Positions 17,791 through 25,994 of a stretch of 64,000 nt of DNA are shown here, one piece after another (the stretch's first letter is position 1; each line of letters opens with the position of its first letter). The notes under the pieces were generated by a model. The model saw only the letters and a list, made by a program, of their open reading frames with translations. It was not told the DNA's origin and did no database searches. Source of the DNA: Roseomonas alba (GTDB taxonomy: Bacteria > Pseudomonadota > Alphaproteobacteria > Acetobacterales > Acetobacteraceae); assembly GCF_019430885.1 (NCBI RefSeq), contig NZ_JAHYBZ010000002.1, forward strand, positions 744,001 to 808,000, in the 5' to 3' direction. Both the position numbers and the translations under genes were made by a program.

Positions 17791-19146
17791 ATGACAGTCG
17801 CGACGACGCACACCCTTCTCGGGCGCCTGCCCACGATCGCCGCCGCGGTGATGGCTACGCTGCTGGCCTTCGCCGGCACGGCCGCCGCCCAGTCGGTCAA
17901 CCGCATCGCCGCGGTCGTCAATGGCGACGTCATCACGCAGAACGAGGTGGACAGCCGCCGACGTCTGCTCGCCCTGTCCGCCGGCATCACCGGCGAGACA
18001 GCGGGGCGCGCCAACGACCAGATCCTGCGCCTGCTGATCGACGAGCGCCTGCGCACCCAGGAAGTCGCCCGCCGCCGCATCCCGGTGACCGACCAGGACA
18101 TCGCCAACGCGGTCGGCGACATCGAGCAGCGCAACGGCCTGCCCACCGGCGGCCTGCGCGAGAATCTCCGCCGCGGGAACATCGACCCGCGCGTGCTGTA
18201 CGACCAGATCCGGGCCCAGGTCGGCTGGAACCGGCTGCTGCGCGCGCTGCTCGGCGACCAGGCGAACATCCCCCAGGCGGCGGTGGACGAATACCTCGCC
18301 GCCTATCAGGCACGCACCGGCCAGCCGGAATACCTGGTCTCCGAGATCTTCCTCCCGGTCTCCAATCCCAGCCAGGACGCCGAGGTGCAGCGCTTCACCG
18401 CGGACATCATCGCCCGCCTGCGGCAGGGCGCGCCCTTCACCATGGTCGCGACCCAGTTCAGCCAGTCGCAGACCGCGATGCTCGGCGGCGACCTCGGCTG
18501 GGTTCAGGCCGAGCGGCTCGACCCGGAAGTGGCGGCGATCGTGCGGCAGATGCCCGAAGGCGCGATCTCGAACCCCATCCGCGTGCCGGGCGGCTATGTC
18601 ATCGCGATGATGCGGCAGAAGCGTACCGCCGGGCGCGATATCGCGACGCTGCTGACCGTGCGCCAGGCGGTCTATCCCTTCGAGGGCCAGGTCAACCCGG
18701 TCGCCCCTACCGCGCAGCAGATGCGCCAGGTGGAACGCGCGCAGCAACTTTCGGAAACGGCGCGGTCCTGCGACGCGTTGGACGGCGCCGCCCGCGACGG
18801 CGCGCGGGTGAACGACCCGGGCCAGGTGCGGCTCGACAACGTGAACCCGCCGGAGCTGCGCGAACTGCTCTCCAACCTGCCGCTCGGGCGGCCGTCCCAG
18901 CCGATCATCGCACCCGATGGCGTCATGGTGCTGGTGGTCTGCGCCCGGGAAACCAAGAACCTCGCCGAGGTGACGGCGGAGCAGGCGCGCGATCGCCTCA
19001 TCCGGGAGCGCGTGGAATTGATCTCGCGCCAGATGCTGCGCGACCTGCAGCGCCGGGCCCAGATCGACATCCGGACGGCCACGCCCGCGGCGACCACCCC
19101 GGCACAGCCGCCGGCGAATCCGCGGCAGGGGGCGCGGCGGGGGTGA
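17791..19146 (+). CDS. surA: Periplasmic peptidyl-prolyl isomerase/chaperone SurA
   Basis: A 451-aa periplasmic chaperone for outer-membrane proteins, LptD among them. The signal peptide runs to about residue 31 (LLAFAGTAAAQ). The SurA N-domain follows (SVNRIAAVVNGDVITQNEVDSRRRLL), then one clear parvulin domain at about 185-285 with EIFLPVSNPSQD, GGDLGWVQAERLDPEVAA and ISNPIRVPGGYVIAMM. A diverged second PPIase-like region precedes a Pro/Ala-rich tail. ATG at 17791 has AAGG seven bases upstream. It follows lptD by 67 bases and is followed by rsmA after a repeat copy. Confidence 0.93.
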   Translation: MTVATTHTLLGRLPTIAAAVMATLLAFAGTAAAQSVNRIAAVVNGDVITQNEVDSRRRLLALSAGITGETAGRANDQILRLLIDERLRTQEVARRRIPVTDQDIANAVGDIEQRNGLPTGGLRENLRRGNIDPRVLYDQIRAQVGWNRLLRALLGDQANIPQAAVDEYLAAYQARTGQPEYLVSEIFLPVSNPSQDAEVQRFTADIIARLRQGAPFTMVATQFSQSQTAMLGGDLGWVQAERLDPEVAAIVRQMPEGAISNPIRVPGGYVIAMMRQKRTAGRDIATLLTVRQAVYPFEGQVNPVAPTAQQMRQVERAQQLSETARSCDALDGAARDGARVNDPGQVRLDNVNPPELRELLSNLPLGRPSQPIIAPDGVMVLVVCARETKNLAEVTAEQARDRLIRERVELISRQMLRDLQRRAQIDIRTATPAATTPAQPPANPRQGARRG

Positions 19147-19159
19147 TGTCCGGCAACCA

Positions 19160-19244
19160 GAGAGGGGCTTTGCCCCGCTCCGGACCTCACCCCACCAACG
19201 GCCGAAAGGCCTTTGGAAACCTCGATCTGGTACCGGGCACGAAT
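19160..19244. repeat. Dispersed hairpin repeat, locus 4
   Basis: Single forward copy between surA and rsmA: imperfect AGAGGGGC-TTT-GCCCCGCT hairpin, linker CCTCACCCCACC, then GGCCGAAAGGCCTTTGGAAACC and a tail with CTGGTACCGGGC. No inverted partner is evident here. Confidence 0.75.
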
Positions 19245-19348
19245 GTCGTCAGGCGCCATCGTGGCGCGCCTTGGGCTCGGGAATGGGTTTCGGTCCTGAT
19301 CCTGACGGGGGTCCACCATCGGGGGCGGGCGACGCAGCGTCGTCAGCC

Positions 19349-20173
19349 ATGAGCGACCTCACCCTGCGCGAGGCCATCGCGCGCCATGGCCTCGATGCGC
19401 GCAAGTCGCTCGGCCAGCATTTCCTGCTCGATCCCTCGGTCTGCGGGCGCATCGCGGCGCTGGCGGGGGATCTGACGGATCGGCATGTGATCGAGATCGG
19501 ACCCGGCCCCGGCGGGCTGACCCGCGCCCTGCTGGCGAGCCCGGCGGCGCAGGTCGTGGCCGTGGAGCTCGATCGCCGGGCGGTCGCGCTTCTCGCGGAA
19601 CTGGCCGCGGCGCATCCTGGCCGACTGACGATCATCGAGGGCGACGCGCTCAAGATCGATGTCACGACGCTGGCCCCTGCCCCGCGGCGGATCATCGCCA
19701 ACCTGCCCTACAATGTCGGATCGCCCTTGCTGGTGGGTTGGCTGCGCCAGGCCGCCGCCATCGAGGGCATGACCCTGATGTTCCAGCAGGAGGTCGCCGA
19801 GCGCATCACCGCCGCGCCGGACACTCCTGCCTATGGTCGGCTGGCCGTGCTGTCGCAGTGGCGCTGCCGCTGCGACCTGCTGATGCGCCTGCCGCCCGGC
19901 GCCTTCAGCCCGCCGCCCAAGGTCTGGTCGGCCGTGGTAGGCTTCACGCCCCGTGCCGAGGACCCAGGCGACGCCCTGTTCCGCGCCATGGAACGCATGA
20001 CTGCGGCCGCCTTCGGCCAGCGTCGGAAGATGCTGCGCGGGGCGCTGAAATCGCTGGGCGATGCCGAAGGACTGCTTGCTGCGGCGGGGATCGAAGGATC
20101 GCGCCGCGCGGAAACGCTGACGGTTGCCGAGTTCGACAGGCTGGCCCGGGAGCTTCTGGCGCGCAGCGTGTAA
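19349..20173 (+). CDS. rsmA: 16S rRNA (adenine1518-N6/adenine1519-N6)-dimethyltransferase
   Basis: A 274-aa SAM-dependent enzyme that dimethylates two adjacent adenines in the 3' hairpin of 16S rRNA late in small-subunit assembly. KSLGQHFLLDPS at 19-30, the SAM loop EIGPGPGGLTRAL near 50, and the catalytic NLPYNVGSPLL near 114 are diagnostic, as is FSPPPKVWSAVV. ATG at 19349 gives the standard length; an in-frame TTG at 19271 would add 26 Gly/Pro/Ala-rich residues and is less likely. No strong ribosome site is seen for either. In many relatives pdxA lies between surA and rsmA; here it is absent and a repeat fills the gap. Confidence 0.95.
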   Translation: MSDLTLREAIARHGLDARKSLGQHFLLDPSVCGRIAALAGDLTDRHVIEIGPGPGGLTRALLASPAAQVVAVELDRRAVALLAELAAAHPGRLTIIEGDALKIDVTTLAPAPRRIIANLPYNVGSPLLVGWLRQAAAIEGMTLMFQQEVAERITAAPDTPAYGRLAVLSQWRCRCDLLMRLPPGAFSPPPKVWSAVVGFTPRAEDPGDALFRAMERMTAAAFGQRRKMLRGALKSLGDAEGLLAAAGIEGSRRAETLTVAEFDRLARELLARSV

Positions 20174-20204
20174 CGGAACGGGACGCGTCCTTCCCGGATC
20201 CACC

Positions 20205-20484
20205 GCGCCAAGGGCCGAAAGGCCTTCTGATGACCCCGATATATCCCGATATATATGGTGTCGCCATTGGAGAGGCTTTGCCCCTCCAAACCACCCCAGC
20301 AAGGGCCGAAGGGCCTTTGCAAACCTTCACCTGGCGCCGTGCGCCGCGGGCAGAGTGCGTGCCGAGGTCCGCTCTTGGGCCCGCAAGGCGCTTCGAGGGA
20401 AGCAGCACGGCCAACACCAACAGCCTGCGGTCCGGGTGCTCCAGGCCCCCGGCGGGATGGCTTGGAGGGGCAGAGCCCCTCCAA
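20205..20484. repeat. Dispersed hairpin repeat, locus 5: three fragments
   Basis: A truncated core at 20205-20228 is followed by a forward copy at 20268-20335 and an inverted copy at 20437-20484. The last ends in a perfect 10-bp TTGGAGGGGC/GCCCCTCCAA hairpin (20462-20484). Between fragments, CCCGATATAT occurs twice in tandem at 20235-20254, an AT-rich patch odd for this genome. No gene is seen in 20174-20573, which lies between convergent rsmA and the GST gene. Confidence 0.75.
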
Positions 20485-20573
20485 CGCCGACAGCAGAAGC
20501 ATCCGGCCAACCACGAAGGCTTCTCCGCCACTGGCGCAGGGCCCCCGGACGTTGCAAAGCCCTCCCCGCCCCT

Positions 20574-21158
20574 TCACGCCGGCAGTTCGTAGCCGATCCC
20601 CGCCTCGACCTCGCAAGTCCGCTGCACGGCGGGCCGCGCCATCATCCGATCGTGGTGGTCCTGCAATCCCGGGAATTCCCCCGCGGCGAGCGCGGCCGAG
20701 CCACGGAACCGCCAGAACAGCCGGAACAGGTGGATGTCGGCGATGCTCATCATCGTACCCTCGGCCCAGGCCCTGCCGTCGAGCCGCGCCTCGGCCAGGG
20801 CCCAGATCCGCCGGGCATGGTCGATCCCTTGCCGGCGCGCGGGGTGCACCGTCGAAGCCAGGAAGGACATCCAGGATACGATGCGCGCCTCGGCCTCGTC
20901 ATCGCCTGCCGGCAGCAACCCCGCCTCGGGAAACCGCCGAGCGAGATAGAACAGGATGCCCGCGACCTCGGTGAGCGGCCGCCCATCCACCAGCAGGGTC
21001 GGCACCTTCCCTTCCGGATTGATGGCCAGGTAGGCCGGGTCGCGGTTCTCCTTCCGCGCGAAGGAGAGCGGGCGGATGGCGAATTCCACCCCGATCTCGT
21101 GCAGCGCGATATGCGGGGCCATGGAACTGGCCCCCGGAGCGAGGAACAGTGTCAGCAT
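20574..21158 (-). CDS. Glutathione S-transferase family protein
   Basis: A 194-aa cytosolic protein. The N-terminal thioredoxin-like domain (1-75) has MLTLFLAPGASSMAPHIALHEIGVEF with a serine in the catalytic region, NPEGKVPTLLVDG with the cis-proline, and LTEVAGILFYLA for glutathione binding. The helical C-terminal domain carries SIADIHLFRLFWRF, the N-capping box motif. Length is slightly short but complete. Relatives conjugate or isomerise electrophiles; no substrate can be deduced. It lies alone between a repeat cluster and the hydrolase gene on the same strand. Confidence 0.9.
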   Translation of the reverse strand: MLTLFLAPGASSMAPHIALHEIGVEFAIRPLSFARKENRDPAYLAINPEGKVPTLLVDGRPLTEVAGILFYLARRFPEAGLLPAGDDEAEARIVSWMSFLASTVHPARRQGIDHARRIWALAEARLDGRAWAEGTMMSIADIHLFRLFWRFRGSAALAAGEFPGLQDHHDRMMARPAVQRTCEVEAGIGYELPA

Positions 21159-21185
21159 GGGCGGTTCCTGTAGGGCAGATCCCGA

Positions 21186-21203
21186 TCAGGCGGAATCGCC
21201 TGA
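21186..21203. repeat. Small TCAGGCG/CGCCTGA hairpin
   Basis: TCAGGCG-GAAT-CGCCTGA forms a perfect 7-bp stem with a four-base loop in the gap 21159-21273. A related GATCAAGCGG sequence occurs at about 45488-45497. Similar short palindromes are interspersed in many alphaproteobacterial genomes; relation to those is inference. Confidence 0.45.
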
Positions 21204-21273
21204 CCGGGTGAAGGTGCGCGCGAGAAGAAGGCCCTGGAGACGCGCCGTGAGCCGGGCGACCGCGCACGGCTCG

Positions 21274-22194
21274 TCAGTGGCGGGTGAGGAAAGCGCGGAT
21301 CGCCGACACCGTCGCCTCCGGCTGTTCCTCCATCAGCCAGTGGCCGGAGGCCGGGATGATGACCGCCTCGACGTTCGTCGCGGCGCCGCGGGCGACCGCT
21401 TCCATCACGGGACCCAGCGAGGCCGCCCCGCCGATCGCCAGCACCGGCATGGTCAGCGGCCCACGGGCCAGGAAGGCGCGGTTGTCCACCACATCCTGGT
21501 CGAAGGCGAGGAACTGCGCGAAGCCCGCATGCATCGCCCCGGGCAGCGCGTAGAGCCGGGCGTAATGCGCGCGCGACGCCTCGTCGAAACGCGCCGGATC
21601 GGCCGAGAACTCGTTCCAGAAACGGTCGAGGTAGATGCGCTCCCGCCCCGCCACCAGACGCTCCATGTCGGGCCCGCCGAAGCGGAAATGCCAGAGCAGC
21701 GGGCTCTTCAGGATCTCGTCCCAGGGGCCAACGCCGGGGATGGGCGCGTCCATCAGGACGAAGCGCGTCACACGCTCGGGGTACTGCGCGGCGAAGGCGT
21801 AGCCGACCATGTTGCCGATGTCGTGGGTGACGAGGTCAACGCGTTGGACGCCCAGCGCATCGAGCAGCCGGGCCATGTCCACGCCCTGGGTACGCTTGTC
21901 GTAGCCACCCTCGGGCTTGGAGGAGAGGCCCATGCCGCGCAGGTCGGGCGCGATGACCGTATGGTCGGCGGCGAGCGCCGCGGCGAGCGGCGCCCACATG
22001 TCGCCGGTCTCGCCATAGCCGTGGATCATCAGCACCGCCGGTCCCTGCCCGCCGATGCGGACATGGAGGGTGGCGCCGTCCACCTGGACCTCCTGCGTGC
22101 GGAAGCCGGCGGGATAGGGGGAAACCTCCGCTGCTGCTGGCAGCGCGAAGGCCAGCGCGAATGTCGCGCCGATGAGGGAACGAAGCACTGTCAT
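21274..22194 (-). CDS. Secreted alpha/beta hydrolase with aspartate nucleophile (epoxide hydrolase/dehalogenase-like)
   Basis: A 306-aa alpha/beta-hydrolase with a signal peptide (LRSLIGATFALAFALPAAAE). HGYGET at 58-63 forms the oxyanion hole. The nucleophile elbow reads VTHDIGNMVG with Asp125, the residue used by epoxide hydrolases and haloalkane/haloacetate dehalogenases rather than serine esterases. ASGHWLMEE supplies the histidine near residue 285. Start is uncertain: ATG at 22194 has AGGAG only two bases away, while GTG at 22188 has it eight bases away and keeps the signal peptide. It diverges from a LysR regulator across a 108-base gap with repeated TTCGG/CCGAA half-sites, so LysR control is likely. 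Confidence 0.88.
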   Translation of the reverse strand: MTVLRSLIGATFALAFALPAAAEVSPYPAGFRTQEVQVDGATLHVRIGGQGPAVLMIHGYGETGDMWAPLAAALAADHTVIAPDLRGMGLSSKPEGGYDKRTQGVDMARLLDALGVQRVDLVTHDIGNMVGYAFAAQYPERVTRFVLMDAPIPGVGPWDEILKSPLLWHFRFGGPDMERLVAGRERIYLDRFWNEFSADPARFDEASRAHYARLYALPGAMHAGFAQFLAFDQDVVDNRAFLARGPLTMPVLAIGGAASLGPVMEAVARGAATNVEAVIIPASGHWLMEEQPEATVSAIRAFLTRH

Positions 22195-22249
22195 GTCTCC
22201 TGCGGCGCCCATGCCGGACGCCCTGTAGCCAAGACAATGGCGGCTTCGT

Positions 22250-22304
22250 ATCGTTCGGAGCAGACTACAAAACCCGAAACCGATATTCGGAAAAACCGAA
22301 CGAT
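22250..22304. promoter_or_regulatory. Candidate LysR operators between the hydrolase and lysR genes
   Basis: Four half-sites alternate in 47 bases: TTCGG 22254-22258, CCGAA 22274-22278, TTCGG 22286-22290, CCGAA 22296-22300. The outer pair extends to a perfect 9-bp inverted repeat, ATCGTTCGG (22250-22258) and CCGAACGAT (22296-22304), that reaches into the lysR start codon. Multi-site palindromes in a divergent gap are typical of LysR autoregulation. Confidence 0.5.
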
Positions 22305-23247
22305 GCTGAAGCTCGATGCCCTCGCGACCTTTGTGCAGGTGGCCGAGGCCGGGTCGATCAGCGAGGCTGCCCGCCGCCAGCGCCTGGCCAAATCCGTGGT
22401 GAGCGAACGGCTGAGCGAGCTCGAACGCGGCCTGGGTGCGGTGCTGCTGCACCGTTCGGCGCGCAAGCTGTCGCTAACCGAGGACGGCGTCGCCTTCCTC
22501 GAACGCGCCGCGCGCATCGTGCGGGATGTCGAGGAGGCGGCGGCTGAGCTCGCCGAACGGCGCGGCAGCCTGACGGGGCCGCTGCGGCTGTCAGCGCCCG
22601 TCACCTTCGGGCGGATGCATCTGGGGCCGGCGCTGTATCCCTTTCTCGCCGCGCATCCCGGCATCGCGCTGGCGCTGGAACTCGACGACCGGCGCGTGGA
22701 CATCGCGGCGGAGGGCTACGACGCGGCGATCCGCCACGGGCCAGTCGAGGACAGCCGCCTGGTCGCCCTGCGCCTGGCGACGAGCCGGCGCTGCCTGGTG
22801 GCCTCGCCGGACTATCTCGCGCGGTGCGGCACGCCGCGCAGCATCGCCGAGCTGGAGGGCCATGGCGGCATCTTCTACGCCCATCGCGGCGTGGCGGATT
22901 GGCGGCTGATCGGGGCCGACGGCCCCGTGCTGGTGCGCGCGCGTGTCGCCCTCAGCGTCAACAACGGGGATATCATGCGCGATGCGGCGGTGGCGGGGCT
23001 CGGGATCGCGCTGCTGCCCTCCTTCATCGCCGGGGCCGCGCTGCGGACCGGGGCGCTGATGCCGATCCATCTCGGCGCGGAACCGGAGCCGGAATACGTC
23101 GTCCTCGCCCATGCCGAACGCGGCCGCAGCTCGGCGAAGCTGCGTGCCCTGGTGGCGCATCTGCGCCGGGCCTTCGGCGACCCGCCGGTCTGGGACCGGG
23201 ATGGGATCAGCCCAGACGCAGCCAGCCCAACACCGCGGCCAGGGTGA
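22303..23247 (+). CDS. LysR-family transcriptional regulator
   Basis: A 314-aa regulator. The N-terminal winged helix-turn-helix (1-60) reads MLKLDALATFVQVAEAGSIS, then EAARRQRLAKSVVSERLSELERGLG, and the substrate-binding domain follows from about 88 (LTGPLRLSAPVTFGRMHLGP). This belongs to the CrgA/DsdC-like group of LysR proteins with AALLPSFI-type effector pockets. ATG at 22303 begins the conserved domain. It diverges from the secreted hydrolase and its 3' end overlaps the convergent AEC transporter gene by 41 bases. Expected to control the hydrolase and itself. Confidence 0.93.
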   Translation: MLKLDALATFVQVAEAGSISEAARRQRLAKSVVSERLSELERGLGAVLLHRSARKLSLTEDGVAFLERAARIVRDVEEAAAELAERRGSLTGPLRLSAPVTFGRMHLGPALYPFLAAHPGIALALELDDRRVDIAAEGYDAAIRHGPVEDSRLVALRLATSRRCLVASPDYLARCGTPRSIAELEGHGGIFYAHRGVADWRLIGADGPVLVRARVALSVNNGDIMRDAAVAGLGIALLPSFIAGAALRTGALMPIHLGAEPEPEYVVLAHAERGRSSAKLRALVAHLRRAFGDPPVWDRDGISPDAASPTPRPG

Positions 23248-24133
23248 AGACGGAGATCACCGTGGACACCAGCACCGTCGCCCCCGACCGGTCCGCGCCA
23301 GTGGCGTAGCGTCGCGCCAGCAGAAAGGCATTGGCCCCGGTCGGCAGGGCCGCCGTCATCACCGCCACGCCGGTTTCCAGCGGCGACAGCGCCATCAGCA
23401 GGCAGCCGCCCCAGACCAGGATCGGCAGGGCCGCGAGCTTCAGCACCGTCGCCCAGGCGACCTCCCCGAAGGACTGCCCGGCGTTGAAGGCGGCGAGTGA
23501 CCCGCCCAGGCAGAACAACGCCACCGGCGGCGTCGCGGCCCCCAGCATTTCCATGGTGCGGCGCGCGACGCCGGGAACAGGCAGGCCGAGCAGACTCCAG
23601 CCCAGCGCGACGAAGACCGTCGCCACCACGGGATTGCGCAGGATGCCGCTGAAGGTCGCGACCACGATGCGCCGCCAGGGCGCGTGGCGGTGCAGCCCGA
23701 ATTCCGCGACGACGGTGGCGAGCGTCAGCAGCACCATGGAATGCAGCGCGATGATGGTGATCAGGATGGGCAGCCCCGCCTGGCCGAAGGCCGCCGCGAT
23801 CAGCGGAATGCCCATCATCACGGTGTTGCCGAAGGTGCAGTTCAGCGCGAACAGCCCGGCCTCGCCAAGCGGCATGCGCATCCGCCTGGCCCCGAGCCAC
23901 AGCGCCACCGCATAGACGATCAGCGCCGCGCCGAAGAAGGCGACCGCCGCCGGCCCGCCGCCCGCATGCCCCGAGGTGCCGCCCACAAACAGCAGCGCCG
24001 GCGCGGCGAGGTTGAAGGTGAAGTCGTTGAGCCCGCGAAACCCTGCCTGGTCGATGAAGCCCCGCACCGCCGCGAGATAGCCGAGCCCCACGATGATGAA
24101 GACGGGCGCGACGATCTCGAGGATGACGGACAA
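23207..24133 (-). CDS. AEC-family (auxin efflux carrier-like) transporter
   Basis: A 308-aa inner-membrane protein with about ten hydrophobic helices. MSVILEIVAPVFIIVGLGYLA opens with the conserved proline-containing first helix. FNLAAPALLF and NCTFGNTVMMGIPLI match the conserved N-half signature, and ALPTGANAFLLARRY is the C-half equivalent. Bacterial members export or take up dicarboxylates such as malate or malonate, but the substrate is not predictable. It ends inside the convergent lysR gene and starts four bases before the gmk stop, so it is probably transcribed after yicC and gmk. Confidence 0.9.
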   Translation of the reverse strand: MSVILEIVAPVFIIVGLGYLAAVRGFIDQAGFRGLNDFTFNLAAPALLFVGGTSGHAGGGPAAVAFFGAALIVYAVALWLGARRMRMPLGEAGLFALNCTFGNTVMMGIPLIAAAFGQAGLPILITIIALHSMVLLTLATVVAEFGLHRHAPWRRIVVATFSGILRNPVVATVFVALGWSLLGLPVPGVARRTMEMLGAATPPVALFCLGGSLAAFNAGQSFGEVAWATVLKLAALPILVWGGCLLMALSPLETGVAVMTAALPTGANAFLLARRYATGADRSGATVLVSTVISVFTLAAVLGWLRLG

Positions 24134-24137
24134 GGGG

Positions 24138-24767
24138 TCAGCCGGCGAGGAGCTGCGCGATGAAGCCGGCCATGCCGGGCTGGCGGCGGCGCTCGCTGCG
24201 CGCGGCGTGCAGGATGGACCTCACCTGCGCCACCGTCGCCGCGAAGTCTCGATTGACCACGATGTGGTCGAACTCGTCCCAATGGGTGATCTCTTCCCGC
24301 GCCGCGGCCATGCGGCGGGCGATCTCGATCTCGCTGTCCTGGCCGCGGCCGCGCAGCCGCGCTTCCAGATCCGGCAGCGAAGGCGGCAGCAGGAAGATGC
24401 CGACGACATCCTCCGGCAGCATCGCCTTCATCTGGCGATGGCCCTGCCATTCGATGTCGAACAGCACGTCACGGCCGGATGCGAGCGCCGCCTCGACCGG
24501 CCCGCGCGGCGTGCCATAGGCGCGGCCGAGGAAGCGGGCGTGTTCCAGGAACTCGCCGCGCTCGGCCATGGCATCGAATTCGGCGTCGGTCTTGAAGAAG
24601 TAGTGGACGCCTTCCCGTTCGGCCGGGCGCGGAGCGCGGGTGGTGGCGCTGATGGACAGGGACAGCTCCGGCTCGGTTTCCAGCAGCGCGCGGGATACGG
24701 AGGTCTTGCCCGCCCCGGGGGCCGCGGCCAGCACCAGGCAGAGGCCCCGACGGGCGATCGGCTCCAT
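24138..24767 (-). CDS. gmk: Guanylate kinase
   Basis: A 209-aa cytosolic enzyme that phosphorylates GMP to GDP with ATP. The P-loop APGAGKTS is at about 16-23. SATTRAPRPAEREGVHYFF is the GMP-binding signature. DVLFDIEWQG is the Walker-B region, and VVNRDF closes the family pattern. Relatives usually have PSGAGKS; the first serine is alanine-proline here, within normal variation. The start ATG at 24767 fits the usual N-terminus. yicC lies upstream on the same strand, the familiar alphaproteobacterial pair, here separated by a short plus-strand ORF and a hairpin. Confidence 0.95.
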   Translation of the reverse strand: MEPIARRGLCLVLAAAPGAGKTSVSRALLETEPELSLSISATTRAPRPAEREGVHYFFKTDAEFDAMAERGEFLEHARFLGRAYGTPRGPVEAALASGRDVLFDIEWQGHRQMKAMLPEDVVGIFLLPPSLPDLEARLRGRGQDSEIEIARRMAAAREEITHWDEFDHIVVNRDFAATVAQVRSILHAARSERRRQPGMAGFIAQLLAG

Positions 24768-24809
24768 CGCCGTCACTGGGCAGCACCAGCACGGGGGCGC
24801 ATGGCGTTG

Positions 24810-24839
24810 TGCGGTGCAGCACTTGCCTTGTGCACCGCA
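24810..24839. promoter_or_regulatory. Hairpin upstream of gmk and the small membrane ORF
   Basis: TGCGGTGCA (24810-24818) pairs perfectly with TGCACCGCA (24831-24839) around a 12-base loop. It lies 43 bases upstream of gmk on one strand and 54 bases upstream of the 37-aa ORF on the other, so it may be an operator or an RNA leader element. Confidence 0.4.
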
Positions 24840-24893
24840 ACAACCCATGTTCCTGAGCAGCTTAGGGAGGAACCCTGCACAGGAGTGTTCCCA

Positions 24894-25007
24894 ATGCCGA
24901 TCACGATCTTCCTCATCGCTGTCGTCACCCTTGTCGCCGCGCAGCTCACGGCCGGCATCCTCGTCGACGCCGACCGGACCCTGCCGCACCGCCTGCCGGA
25001 AGCCTGA
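24894..25007 (+). CDS. Small single-span membrane protein (37 aa)
   Basis: MPITIFLIAVVTLVAAQLTA forms one strongly hydrophobic helix (residues 2-22), followed by a short polar tail GILVDADRTLPHRLPEA. AGGAG at 24881-24885 sits eight bases before ATG 24894, one of the best ribosome sites in the window. It lies antisense to nothing, in the gap between gmk and yicC, which adds weight. No family is recognised. It could be a small regulatory membrane peptide, or a chance ORF with a good ribosome site. Confidence 0.5.
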   Translation: MPITIFLIAVVTLVAAQLTAGILVDADRTLPHRLPEA

Positions 25008-25058
25008 TCCGGCCGGCGCTGCCGGTCCCGCATCGCGCGGGACCGGGCGGCCGGTGCG

Positions 25059-25964
25059 TCATTCGACATTCGCCGACTGTTCCTTCAGCCGCTCGATCGC
25101 CGCCTTGAGTTCGAGGCCGATGCGCGTCAGCGGGATGGAGGAGGACTTGCTGCACAGCGTATTGGCCTCGCGCACGAACTCCTGCGTGAGGAAGTCGAGC
25201 TTGCGGCCGATCGCCTCGCCCGATGTCAGCAGGCGGCGCGCCTCCGCGATATGAGCGGACAGGCGGTCCAGTTCCTCGCGCACATCCGACTTGGTCGCGA
25301 GCATCGCGACTTCCTGCGCGAGCCGTTCCTCGGAAACGCGGCGCTCGCCTTCCAGCAGCGCGGCGAGGCTTTCGCGCAGCCGGGCCAGATGCAGCGCGGG
25401 CTGGTCGGCGGCCTCGGTCTGCGCCAGGTCGCGCAGCGCGGCGACCTCATCCAGCAGCACGCCCAGGATCTCGGCCAGCTTCGCCCCCTCGGCCCGGCGG
25501 GAGGCATCCAGGCCCTCCAGCGCCCTGGCGTAGCAGGCGGCGATGGCGGCGCGCTTCGCTTCCTCCTCGCCCTCATCGGGTTCGGCCGATTCGGCGCGCA
25601 GCACGCCGGGCAGGGTCAGCAGCGCCTCGGCGCGCGGCGCCGGTCCGCCGGGGATGCGCGCGGCGAGATCGAGGGCGATCTTCAGCGCCTGGTCCAGCGC
25701 GGCCGGGTCGGGCGTTAGGCGCGGGGCAGACCGTTCCTCCCGCTTGATCGCCAGCGTGGCGGAGACATTGCCGCGCTTCAGCACCTTGCCCGTCGCTTCC
25801 TTCAGCGGGCCTTCCAGCGCGTCGAAGCCGTTGGGCAGGCGCAGGCGCACATCGAGCCCCCGGCCATTGACGCTGCGCAGTTCCCACAGGAAGGAGGTGC
25901 CATCCGGCAGTGTGCCGCCTTCGCGGGCGAAGCCGGTCATCGAGGAAAGAGGGTGTGCGGCCAT
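25059..25964 (-). CDS. yicC: YicC-family endoribonuclease
   Basis: A 301-aa cytoplasmic protein of the YicC/YloC family, which cleaves RNA and affects small-RNA turnover in E. coli. The N-terminal domain opens LSSMTGFAREGG...WELRSVNGRGLDVRLRLP. The C-terminal DUF1732 region reads EELDRLSAHIAEARRLLTSGEAIGRKLDFLTQEFVREANTLCSKSS, very well conserved in the family. Length fits (about 290-300). ATG at 25964 is used; ATG at 25940 before TGFAR is possible. It diverges from the SDR gene over 30 bases and is upstream of gmk. Confidence 0.93.
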   Translation of the reverse strand: MAAHPLSSMTGFAREGGTLPDGTSFLWELRSVNGRGLDVRLRLPNGFDALEGPLKEATGKVLKRGNVSATLAIKREERSAPRLTPDPAALDQALKIALDLAARIPGGPAPRAEALLTLPGVLRAESAEPDEGEEEAKRAAIAACYARALEGLDASRRAEGAKLAEILGVLLDEVAALRDLAQTEAADQPALHLARLRESLAALLEGERRVSEERLAQEVAMLATKSDVREELDRLSAHIAEARRLLTSGEAIGRKLDFLTQEFVREANTLCSKSSSIPLTRIGLELKAAIERLKEQSANVE

Positions 25965-25994
25965 GGCGCCGCTTCTCCCTCCGGAGGACGCAGG

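Noticed and set aside
20230..20260. AT-rich patch considered as a replication origin or att site
   Set aside because: Only about 20 bases long, no DnaA boxes nearby, and no integrase or tRNA gene adjacent.
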